A DNA stretch of 64,000 nt, from assembly GCF_000317245.1 (NCBI RefSeq), contig NZ_AJLJ01000498.1:1-64000 (forward strand). The letters run 5' to 3'. A program made the translations under genes and the position numbers. Positions 9,041-16,899 of the stretch are shown here, piece by piece. This DNA is from Fischerella muscicola SAG 1427-1 = PCC 73103. GTDB lineage: Bacteria > Cyanobacteriota > Cyanobacteriia > Cyanobacteriales > Nostocaceae. Each line of letters starts with the position of its first letter. Positions within the stretch are counted from its first letter, which is position 1. The notes under the pieces are model-generated. The model was given only the letters and a program-made list of their open reading frames with translations, was not told where the DNA came from and made no database searches.

Positions 9041-9781
9041 ATGACTCACACACAGTGGCTCTTGCACAAAATTTTTAATCCTAAGGTTTTAACAATTTGT
9101 GCTTTGACTATTCCTTTCTCGTTTACCCAGGTAACTTTAGCTGCATATAAACCCCCCGCAGATCAAAAACCACCAAGTGGTTATACAGAATCATCGGGAA
9201 CTAGGGGAACATGCAAAGCAAGTGATGCTGATTCTTTAACCCTGCTTGCTCCTGTTACACACATGGGACAAACCACTTCAACCCATCCCACTTTTGCTTG
9301 GTTTGTGCCTCATCACCACAGAGTACTACTAGAATTCTCTATTTATGAGTTAAGCAGTAACGAGCAACTGAAACTAACTTATAAATCTCGATTACAAAGT
9401 TCACCAGGAATAATGAAACTATCTGTTCCAAAAAATTTGCCCGGTTTAGCCTTGGGTAAAAACTATCTATGGCAGGTAGAAATGTTGTGTGACTTTAACC
9501 ATCCTTCACGGAATTTACTTGCGACAGCAGACATTACAATCGTACCCATACCAGCGAGTTTACAAGATGCACTGCATCAAAAACGCGATCGCGTTTTCAA
9601 AGCCAGTCTCTATGCTGAAGCCGGGATATGGTACGATGCCTTGGCTGAAGCTTTAGCTAACACTAGTGATGGCCAATTGGGAAAACTAGCAATAAATTTA
9701 TTAAAAGACCTAGCTAACTTAGAAAAGTCACCACAAATTAAGGATGTATATCTAATTGCTTTAGAAAAATATGATTTTTAG
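9041..9781 (+). CDS. DUF928 secreted protein
   Basis: 246 residues with an N-terminal hydrophobic signal segment ending near TLAAYKPP, then the DUF928 pattern: an early GTRG motif, a Cys, the strand TFAWFVP, a beta-rich middle and a helical C-terminus (AGIWYDALAEAL). ATG 9041 is chosen over TTG/GTG-type starts upstream because AGAGGG precedes it. DUF928 proteins are common in filamentous cyanobacteria beside CHASE2 and CHAT genes, and both occur here. The molecular role is unknown. It is probably periplasmic or extracellular. Confidence 0.85.
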   Translation: MTHTQWLLHKIFNPKVLTICALTIPFSFTQVTLAAYKPPADQKPPSGYTESSGTRGTCKASDADSLTLLAPVTHMGQTTSTHPTFAWFVPHHHRVLLEFSIYELSSNEQLKLTYKSRLQSSPGIMKLSVPKNLPGLALGKNYLWQVEMLCDFNHPSRNLLATADITIVPIPASLQDALHQKRDRVFKASLYAEAGIWYDALAEALANTSDGQLGKLAINLLKDLANLEKSPQIKDVYLIALEKYDF

Positions 9782-9916
9782 GCTGAGATATTGATAAAGC
9801 TTGTAATTGTTACCATGAGTAGTGGCGCTGGAAAGTTCAACTAGTTTAACATCGGCTCCAAATTGTGAATTTTTCAGCTTTGATTTACAGTCTCCAGCGT
9901 CATAATGACATCTATG

Positions 9917-10195
9917 ACAGGACTTACGCAAAAATTACAAAAACCTTAATTTATTGTAGACGCGCAGCGGCTTGCCGTAGGCTACCGCCAAGGCGCCTTA
10001 GACGCGATAGCGGCTTCCATTTAACGCTCTCTCTGCGCTCCCACCAAAGCTTTGAGCCAGGAGTACAGGCGGCTTCTCGTTAGAGTGGAGCTACGCGAAC
10101 AAGCTGTGCAAGAAGCAGGTATCGCAACTTATCATCCATACTTAGCTATAAATGGTTTACATAACTTTATATAACGGTTTTTGCAACTATCCTGT
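9917..10195. mobile_element. Probable decayed MITE with nested palindromes
   Basis: The left end ACAGGACTTACGCAAAAA matches the reverse complement of the right end (TTTTTGCAACTATCCTGT) at 13 of 18 positions. The interior is made of GC-rich palindromic blocks common in Nostocales intergenic DNA (GTAGACGCGCAGCGGC, then GCCGTAGGCTAC). A 72-codon frame inside is an artefact of these blocks. The rest of the 9782-10213 gap shows no gene. Confidence 0.5.
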
Positions 10196-10213
10196 GATCA
10201 TTGCTGGCTATGT

Positions 10214-10344
10214 CATACTAATAGATGAGAGTTAATTCGGCGACCGCGTTTGTTTTTAGTATTGACGGGCTTTTTCCTTTTGGTATTTACAGACTTTTCT
10301 CCGAAACTTAAATCTCTGCACCCTTACGATTTCGGAGACAATTT
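10214..10344 (+). promoter_or_regulatory. rbp leader: possible -10 and a hairpin that hides the ribosome site
   Basis: CATACT (10214-10219) is a candidate -10 box. In the long leader, TCTCCGAAA (10298-10306) is perfectly complementary to TTTCGGAGA (10330-10338), which contains the GGAG of the ribosome site seven bases before the ATG. The 23-nt loop carries CTTAAATCTCTGCA. The second rbp gene at 57390 has the same arrangement. Cyanobacterial rbp genes are known to be cold-regulated with long 5' leaders; the SD-hiding hairpin is my reading. Confidence 0.55.
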
Positions 10345-10644
10345 ATGTCAGTTTATGTAGGCAATCTTTCTTATGAAGTTACAGAAGATAGTCTGAATGC
10401 AGTTTTTGCAGAATATGGTTCTGTGAAGCGGGTTCAGCTACCTACTGATCGTGAAACAGGTCGTTTACGCGGTTTTGGTTTTGTGGAAATGGGTACAGAT
10501 GCAGAAGAAACAGCTGCAATTGAAGCGCTTGATGGTGCTGAGTGGATGGGACGTGGTCTTAAAGTTAATAAGGCTAAACCTAGAGAAGATAGAAGTTCAT
10601 TTAGTGATGGTCGCCGAAGCTACGGCGGACGTAACCGCTACTAA
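10345..10644 (+). CDS. rbp: RNA-binding protein, single RRM (Rbp family)
   Basis: 99 residues: one RNA-recognition motif with RNP2 VYVGNL near the N-terminus and RNP1 RGFGFVEM at about 44-51, then a short basic, glycine- and arginine-bearing tail (DGRRSYGGRNRY). Family members are small cytoplasmic cyanobacterial proteins, many cold-induced, that bind single-stranded RNA. A paralogue with nearly the same RRM lies at 57390 before rpsU; this copy is instead followed by a PII-like gene. The start is supported by GGAGA seven bases upstream. Confidence 0.93.
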   Translation: MSVYVGNLSYEVTEDSLNAVFAEYGSVKRVQLPTDRETGRLRGFGFVEMGTDAEETAAIEALDGAEWMGRGLKVNKAKPREDRSSFSDGRRSYGGRNRY

Positions 10645-10806
10645 GCTTTATCGATTGAGCTTTTGAAGCTAACCGATTAATCTAGCGCATTAATTGCATT
10701 CAGTACTGGCTTAGGCAGAAATGCTTGAGCCTTTTGAATACAGAATCTGGACTGGGAAGCGAAAATTTAAGCTCTCTCAGCCAAAACCTAATCTCTGGAG
10801 TTCTCC

Positions 10807-11112
10807 ATGTCAGACTCAGACACTTCCCTAGAACCTGCTGTTTTACTCACCATCATTGGTGAAACGGTGCTTAAAGACCGTATTGTTAAGCTCCTAAAAA
10901 AACATAATGTCAGCGGCTACACCATTAGTCAAGTTCAGGGTGAAGGCGGTCACGGAAGACGCTTGTCAGACTTAGCAGGCTACAACACTAATATTGAAAT
11001 TAAGACAATAGTTTCATTAGAAGTATCTGATGCGATCCTTTGTGGGCTAAAAGAGGAGCAGGGGAAGCACGCCTTAATCGCTTTTCGACACAACATAGAA
11101 GCTTTCTATTGA
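10807..11112 (+). CDS. PII-like signalling protein
   Basis: 101 residues. The strand-helix layout and the motif SGYTISQVQGEGGHGRR correspond to the PII fold: the strand after helix 1 and the start of the T-loop. The T-loop is short and lacks the GlnB uridylylation or phosphorylation context. The C-terminal strand (HALIAFRHNIEAFY) closes the ferredoxin-like fold. It is probably a trimeric small-molecule sensor like other PII-like proteins; ligand and partner are unknown. It lies 162 bp after rbp, and its leader (10781-10800) shares the CCxAAxCTAAxTCTCT motif with both rbp leaders, hinting at common control. ATG 10807 has GGAG six bases upstream. Confidence 0.75.
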   Translation: MSDSDTSLEPAVLLTIIGETVLKDRIVKLLKKHNVSGYTISQVQGEGGHGRRLSDLAGYNTNIEIKTIVSLEVSDAILCGLKEEQGKHALIAFRHNIEAFY

Positions 11113-11186
11113 TTAACTGGCTTAACACTAACCAGTAATAATTAAGTAAGGAAATAGAATGACCGAAATAATAGTAGGTTAAAAGT

Positions 11187-11315
11187 CAATACGGTTCAGT
11201 TAAGGATTTTTAGTACAAAAAATTGGTCTGTAGAGACGTGCCAATAGCGCTGTAGTGCATGGCTTCGCTAAGGCACGTCTCTACAAAGAATTGTGGGCTT
11301 ATCTGAACCGTATTG
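11187..11315. mobile_element. MITE with 13-bp inverted ends and 10-bp target duplication
   Basis: CAATACGGTTCAG (11187-11199) and CTGAACCGTATTG (11303-11315) are perfect inverted repeats. The element is flanked on both sides by the direct repeat GGTTAAAAGT (11177-11186 and 11316-11325), a target-site duplication. Inside, TGTAGAGACGTGCC pairs with GGCACGTCTCTACA. There is no coding capacity, so it would need a transposase in trans. A decayed relative lies at about 27986. Confidence 0.85.
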
Positions 11316-11382
11316 GGTTAAAAGTTCCGTATCTCCACGAATGAATTTAATTTTATTTAAGGTACTGATAGCGTCTTTTTCA

Positions 11383-13965
11383 CTACAACCAATTACCTAG
11401 AAGAATGAAAGCTCCCCAATAATAAGGATGAGCATATTTTTTCCCTAAAGCAATCAAGTCTTGCTGGGCTTTCTGCAAAGCTTCTGCTTTACTTAAACCA
11501 TAATGATGCCAATTTTGATAAAATTTTGTGACTAAAATCTCTGTAGCTGCATCATCGATTGACCATAGAGAAGCAAAAGTACTTCTCACACCTGCGGAGA
11601 CTGCCATACTAGCTAGACCCAAGTTAGTATAATTATTTCCACGGGCAGTTTCACAAGCGGTTAATAACAATAAATCAATTGTACTCATACCTTGTGATAC
11701 ATCTTGGAGAATACGATACAAGTCTCTAATAGTAAGCTTTTCGTTGTTACCAATGATAAGAAATGTATCTTCGGGAGCAATACCAAATTCAGCATGAGTA
11801 GCAATATGAACTATTGGATAAACACTGCGGTGGAGTTCTGTTTGCAAGCGATCGCGTGTAAAATTTTGATCTAATAACTGCTTGCTACCCGGTATCAGCA
11901 TCAAAACCTGCTTGATTTCTTGTTTGATATTACTCAAAGCTTTATATATGCGGCCATCTACGTTTGCATCTTGAGTCAACCCCACAGCTAATGCTTTGAA
12001 TTTTTCAGATTTGAGTTTAAATGGATCTGTCAAACTCAAACTAGGAGTAGATGCGATCGCATATTTTTGAATTAAAAATTTCTTACCGTCATGTAGTGCA
12101 GCCATTGGTACACTACGGAGAAAATCGTCTGGAATAAAAACTAGTGTTTTAACTTGTAGTGATTCTAAATCAACAGCAAAAGGACGAATTATCAAATCAT
12201 ATAACTTTTGTGCCTGACTGCGACGATAAATGATATCACTACGCCTCTCTAGCCCAAGGCGAAATTTGTTGATTTCATCTTTGAAGCTTTGATGATCAAG
12301 ATTAATCCATTCTAATTTGGTTTCACCATTGGGAAGATAAACTACAATTGCGGTACGATCTTCTAAGACTATTGACCAAAATACAGCCGTAATTGTTTTA
12401 GTACTTAGTAAATCGGCTTTGGCTTGATGAGGTGCGATCGCAATATCATCTTTGCGGAAATAATTTCGGATCTCTGCTAGTTTAAGATCATTAAGACTAG
12501 TGATTGCAGAATAAAGATGACTTGATTCATCCTCATCATCTTTTAAAGATAACTTCAGTGCAATCAACTCGTGATAAATCCCTTCCAAAGTATCATAGGG
12601 ATCTGGCTGTAAGTCTGGATTGGTAACAACTATCTGAGTGGAGATATTTTCTAGAGTAGACACAGCTTGTTCATAAGCTGCGATCGCTTCAATTGGTCGA
12701 TTTTGTGATTTTAAAATTCTGCCTGCTTGCCAATACCATAAATACAAACTATCTTGAGTATTCGGTTTTATTTGTGCAGCCTGTTGTGCTTGTTGCGTTA
12801 ATTTTAGTGCTTGATCATAATCGTGGTTACACTCATAGATATGACCGAGATGACCAAAAGCAAAAGATAAAGCGCGATAGTTTGGCAAATCTTGAGCAAT
12901 TGATACAGCTTGATTGAGTAAATCAATCACTTGTGACTCAGAGTAATTAGCTGAACATTTGGCAAAAGACAAATTTTGTTCAGATGGTAAATTTTGCAAT
13001 ACTTCAGATAAATTAATAGTTGCAAAAGCTTTAGCATCGGAAATTGGTAAGCGTTCTAGTAGCAATAAAACTAGTTGTAATTTTGCTGTTGCTAATTGTG
13101 ATTTACCGAGCCGATTGGCAGGTAAAATCGAATAGATTAATAATTTGATTTCATCGATTTTATCTTTGTACTTTCGAGAAATATTTAAACTGTTTTGGAA
13201 AGTTTCTAAAGCTTTTAAATCAAATTGCCATGCTTGCTTTTGAAAATCTTGAGCTTCGTTATACTCTTCTGTATTCAAAGCTACTTTGGCATATTTATAA
13301 TTTTTCCTAGCCAAATTTATATAAGTAATTCCCAGTTGATTTAAAGCAGTACTTTGATATGCTAAATTATGCGTATCTTGAGCAACTTTAATGCTAAAAC
13401 TGAAATCACTAATCGCTTTTTCATAATTGCCTGCGATTCGATGAGATTCACCTCTGATGCGTAAAGCAGCAGACTCTAAATCATAATCTTTGTAAGTACG
13501 AGCGATTTGTAAAGCAATTTCAGAAAGCATCATCGCATAATTGGGTTTACCCAGGCTATTATATGCTTGCGCTTGCTCGATGATAATTTGCCCTACCTTT
13601 GACCAGTCGTTAATTTGACTATAATAGGCGATCGCTTCTTTCGACTCACCTATTTCGTGATATACCCTTACCAAATCTTCGACAACGCCTGTATTTGAAG
13701 TTATTTGTCGATGTGCGATCGCATCTTGCAATTTTCTGGCTTCATATCTTTTCCAAGCCTGCTCTAGTAGCTGACTAAAATCACCAGGTGGAGCGATAAA
13801 TTTCTGATTGTATTCATTTTTAACTATTGTTTGTATTGGGATTGCTTCGCTAAATATTCTTACCCATGATGGAAAATATTTTATGCACAAGCCACAGGCA
13901 AAAATGCATATAAATAAAAACTGCAATAAGCGTCGGATATTTGATACCCGATGTTTGCTTAACAT
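11383..13965 (-). CDS. CHAT-domain protease-like protein with TPR repeats
   Basis: 860 residues. One membrane or signal helix at about 13-32, then a long alpha-helical region with TPR-type repeats (about 70-500; for example YDLESAALRIRGESHRIAGN and LSFAFGHLGHIYEC), then a C-terminal CHAT domain (about 555-860). The caspase-like dyad is present: His724 in HIATHAEFG and Cys771 in LLTACETARG. CHAT proteins are clan CD peptidase relatives; some act with TPR partners in defence or secretion contexts. With the N-terminal helix it probably sits at the plasma membrane. It is convergent with the PII-like gene, and a MITE lies between them. Confidence 0.9.
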   Translation of the reverse strand: MLSKHRVSNIRRLLQFLFICIFACGLCIKYFPSWVRIFSEAIPIQTIVKNEYNQKFIAPPGDFSQLLEQAWKRYEARKLQDAIAHRQITSNTGVVEDLVRVYHEIGESKEAIAYYSQINDWSKVGQIIIEQAQAYNSLGKPNYAMMLSEIALQIARTYKDYDLESAALRIRGESHRIAGNYEKAISDFSFSIKVAQDTHNLAYQSTALNQLGITYINLARKNYKYAKVALNTEEYNEAQDFQKQAWQFDLKALETFQNSLNISRKYKDKIDEIKLLIYSILPANRLGKSQLATAKLQLVLLLLERLPISDAKAFATINLSEVLQNLPSEQNLSFAKCSANYSESQVIDLLNQAVSIAQDLPNYRALSFAFGHLGHIYECNHDYDQALKLTQQAQQAAQIKPNTQDSLYLWYWQAGRILKSQNRPIEAIAAYEQAVSTLENISTQIVVTNPDLQPDPYDTLEGIYHELIALKLSLKDDEDESSHLYSAITSLNDLKLAEIRNYFRKDDIAIAPHQAKADLLSTKTITAVFWSIVLEDRTAIVVYLPNGETKLEWINLDHQSFKDEINKFRLGLERRSDIIYRRSQAQKLYDLIIRPFAVDLESLQVKTLVFIPDDFLRSVPMAALHDGKKFLIQKYAIASTPSLSLTDPFKLKSEKFKALAVGLTQDANVDGRIYKALSNIKQEIKQVLMLIPGSKQLLDQNFTRDRLQTELHRSVYPIVHIATHAEFGIAPEDTFLIIGNNEKLTIRDLYRILQDVSQGMSTIDLLLLTACETARGNNYTNLGLASMAVSAGVRSTFASLWSIDDAATEILVTKFYQNWHHYGLSKAEALQKAQQDLIALGKKYAHPYYWGAFILLGNWL

Positions 13966-14356
13966 AAGGCAATTTTAGTCGTAAATCTTAACAAATCACT
14001 TGAGCTAAGGTGCTAATTTATTTACTTATTGCTCCAAAACGACTATTTTTTAAATCTAACGTCTGGTTCAAAAGAAAAATGGCTGATTTATAAATATTAT
14101 GTGAATTAACTACTATTAAATGTAAATTATTTGTATTTATTTAAACCTTGCCCAAATTGAGAACGAGAGTTTTTCAAAAGGAAACGGAGAACTCTTAACA
14201 GGGAACAGTGTAGGATTTGGGAGTAAAACCCGATTAAAAAACTATGGGTTTCAAGTCAGACGCAGTTTAAGTAGTCTTTATCTTTTGCCCGATGCGGGTC
14301 TAAAATCCTATTAAGACTTCTCCGTTCCCTGTTCCCTATTCCCCCGTTCCCTTTTA
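13966..14356. other. Intergenic stretch with GGGAACAG-type short repeats
   Basis: No gene seen. Two patches of degenerate repeats around 14180-14210 and 14320-14355 use the GGGAACA/TGTTCCC unit that is scattered through this window (also near 20700 and 54930). Confidence 0.5.
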
Positions 14357-15373
14357 TTACATTTCCTTGATGCCATGCCATCCGCCGAGAAATGCTGCAA
14401 CACCTAACGCGGCCAATGCTACTGCTCCCCACTTCAACGGTGGATTCATATCTAACCAATCCAGGAAAGAGGGTATTGCTAACTGATTAAAGTCTCCTTC
14501 TACGCGATCGTAGCCTGAAATTGGTGCAAAAACATTATTTGGATCGTCCTCTGACTTTGGTTCAGCCGTACGCTGTCCTGCAAAAGCAATCGTCGCCAAC
14601 AGCGCATCTGCAAAAGCAGGTGAAATTTTTTGTAAAATATCTAACAGCTTTCCAGCATCGCCAACGATAAAATCACGCATAGGATGTTCGGCAGCGTAAA
14701 GGATAGCATCAGCAACAATTTCAGGTTGGTAGTAGGGTGGTATACCAGTTGGTTTTACCCCTAGTTTAGTGCCAACCTTATTGTAGAAAGGTGTATTGAT
14801 TGTTGCAGGTAAGATTGATGTCACACTGATAGGCCATTTTTCGTACTGTAACTCGACACGCAAGGCATCTAAGAAACCTTCCAAACCATGTTTGGCTGTC
14901 GAGTAGGGACTTTGCAATGGCAAACTCCGCCTACCTTCCATTGAGGATATATGAATTAACGCCCCACGTCCCTCTTTTTTCAGATGGGGTAATGCTGCCA
15001 TTGCACCATATACTTGTCCCATCAAAGTAACATCAACAACTCGTTCAAATTCTTCTGGTGTGATTTTTTCAAAAGGCGCAATTATACCTGTAGCAGCAAG
15101 ATGAACCCAAGTATCCAACCTTCCATATTCAGCTACCGTTTTGTCTGCGATCGCCTTGACTTGTTGAGCATCACTCACATCTGCGACTACATATGTAGCC
15201 TTACCACCAAAACCTTGAATCTCATCTACTAAAGACTTTAGCCCGGCTTCGCTACGAGCAGCAACTACTACTTTGGCACTACGTTTGGCAAACTTCAGTG
15301 CTGTTAATCGTCCGATACCACTGGAAGCACCAACGACCGAAACTACTTGCTGATTAATGGGCTTTAATTGCAT
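14357..15373 (-). CDS. Short-chain dehydrogenase/reductase with C-terminal membrane helix
   Basis: 338 residues. The Rossmann fold begins with VVGASSGIG (residues 14-21), and the catalytic part shows SSMEGR followed by the YSTAK active-site Tyr and Lys at about 155-160. After the SDR core (about 250 residues) comes an extra C-terminal stretch that ends in a hydrophobic helix (AVALAALGVAAFLGG), which probably anchors the enzyme to membrane. Substrate is unknown. It is divergent from the lipoprotein gene at 15541 across a short region that contains a palindromic repeat. Confidence 0.88.
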   Translation of the reverse strand: MQLKPINQQVVSVVGASSGIGRLTALKFAKRSAKVVVAARSEAGLKSLVDEIQGFGGKATYVVADVSDAQQVKAIADKTVAEYGRLDTWVHLAATGIIAPFEKITPEEFERVVDVTLMGQVYGAMAALPHLKKEGRGALIHISSMEGRRSLPLQSPYSTAKHGLEGFLDALRVELQYEKWPISVTSILPATINTPFYNKVGTKLGVKPTGIPPYYQPEIVADAILYAAEHPMRDFIVGDAGKLLDILQKISPAFADALLATIAFAGQRTAEPKSEDDPNNVFAPISGYDRVEGDFNQLAIPSFLDWLDMNPPLKWGAVALAALGVAAFLGGWHGIKEM

Positions 15374-15474
15374 GATTGATCATCTCTTGTTTCTCCTTCC
15401 CTGTATTAACTTTGATTAAGCATCGGTACATCTTTCGCAAGGCTGACACCGAGGATATAGGGCAATGGTCATTG

Positions 15475-15504
15475 GTAGAGACGCGATGTTCCTCGCGTCT
15501 GTAC
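15475..15504. repeat. 30-nt palindromic repeat
   Basis: GTAGAGACGCGA and TCGCGTCTGTAC form a 12-bp stem with one mismatch around TGTTCC. A near-identical copy occurs at 31892-31920. This is a common Nostocales intergenic palindrome. Confidence 0.7.
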
Positions 15505-15540
15505 AATATGTAGCAGTTTGCGATCGCTGTGGAAAAATTG

Positions 15541-16047
15541 ATGAAGAAATTTTTGCTTTCGATGATGCTTGGGTTAACAGCACTCACACTTACTAGTTGC
15601 AGCACTGTCACTACTAACCAGTATGAAGCCACAGCCTTAACTACTTACACCTGGCAAGTGAAATATGCATACGATCTTGCAAATGAACCATCACCACGCT
15701 TTGAAACTTTTGCTACAGCTTCTGTGCTAAATCGTAATGGAGTCAAGCCTCCTGGAAGAGTAATCGGCCCTGATGACAAAGGTTTATGGTGGCCGACTTT
15801 ACCACCACGACCTTCAGTGTCGGAAATTGAACAACGAAAAAAACCTCAAGAACAAGCAAGTACACCTGAAATCTTAAAATCTGTGGAGTATAAATTTACC
15901 TATACAGTAGATTCTCAACAAAAGACTTTACCCACAAACTACGAAGTTTATCGGCAAGTAGTGAAAGCATACCCATCAAATACTCCTCTCCAGCTAACTT
16001 TGGGTGTAGATAATAACTCTGTCGAGAAAGCTGAAGTCGCCAAGTAA
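15541..16047 (+). CDS. Lipoprotein of unknown function
   Basis: 168 residues from ATG 15541 (a GTG lies 12 bases earlier). The signal peptide ends in the lipobox LTSC, so the protein is probably lipid-anchored. The mature part begins STVTTNQY, has a Trp- and Pro-rich centre (DDKGLWWPTLPPRP) and beta-type segments. No family recognised. It is divergent from the SDR gene, and no operon partner follows. Confidence 0.7.
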   Translation: MKKFLLSMMLGLTALTLTSCSTVTTNQYEATALTTYTWQVKYAYDLANEPSPRFETFATASVLNRNGVKPPGRVIGPDDKGLWWPTLPPRPSVSEIEQRKKPQEQASTPEILKSVEYKFTYTVDSQQKTLPTNYEVYRQVVKAYPSNTPLQLTLGVDNNSVEKAEVAK

Positions 16048-16899
16048 AATTCCTAGTCTTCTCCCTTTCCATGTCCGCCTTGTCTTTCTTAGCAATTTTT
16101 AATTTACGCCTAATGCGAATTAAATAGGTTGGGACTGAAAAGTGAGAACACAGAGGTCACAATCACGATAAATTAATGGTTTGAGCCGCCTATTCAACGT
16201 TTTGGCTCTAAAGTGCAATATTACCTGCCAGAATTGTTAAGTAATGTTTTGCCAACAGTTTCTGTATCTCGACTCAGCAACTAGACAAAGCGAACTTTTA
16301 TTTTGTTCCCCAATTACTAAATCGATTTTCTGAGAAGATTAAAATCGGAAAAGAGGACTCAAAGCTAGGAGGGGAACATAACACAGCCAAGAAGCCTCAA
16401 ACCAAGTGTTAAATTTGTGGACGAACCCGAAGTGCAATTTACCGGAACATATTTTTAGAATTCAGGAATTTTGAAAACTTCCGAGATCTGCATTTGGAAA
16501 TGATATCGAGGTTATCGTGTCATTTTAGGAAATTTGTATCGTTAACAAATATGCTCACACGGTCAAACCGTTACTATGCTGTTGTTACAGACGCGACTTG
16601 ATTTATTTTTTGATTATCAGGGCAGAACTAGGTTTGAAAAGCAACTTGCCCATACATGATTGTTGAGTACTGCATTTTTAAGTACGGTATGATCAACTTT
16701 TCAGACTATTCCAGGTCAAAAACCTGCTCAAAAATGGCCATTCTTGGACATTATTAACGCCACTTCAGAGCTTCAGACATAAAAAATCAAAAATCTTCAA
16801 ATCAAACAAGCTGTAGCTCAGTCTAGGTAAGGTTTCGGCACAATGACTCCTGCTTTGACTACTCTTCTAACGAGCTGAAATTTAGCAAGAGGTGAAAAC
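16048..16899. other. 850-bp gene-poor region with possible gene remnant
   Basis: No complete gene. The plus frame 16180-16284 stays open to a TAG and reads as protein-like text (KVQYYLPELLSNVLPTVSVS), perhaps the 3' end of a lost gene. Around 16809, GCTGTAGCTCAGT resembles a tRNA 5' half, but no acceptor or T-arm follows. The 3' part should hold the promoter of the gene at 16900. Confidence 0.4.

Noticed and set aside
9865..10083. 72-codon plus-strand frame
   Set aside because: It lies inside palindromic repeat DNA and its product is dominated by Arg runs from these repeats; no ribosome site.
14256..14459. 67-codon minus-strand frame
   Set aside because: Overlaps the end of the SDR gene in another frame and includes repeat-derived sequence.
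16805..16880. tRNA-like 5' half (GCTGTAGCTCAGT)
   Set aside because: No matching acceptor stem, anticodon arm or GGTTCGA-type T-arm follows.
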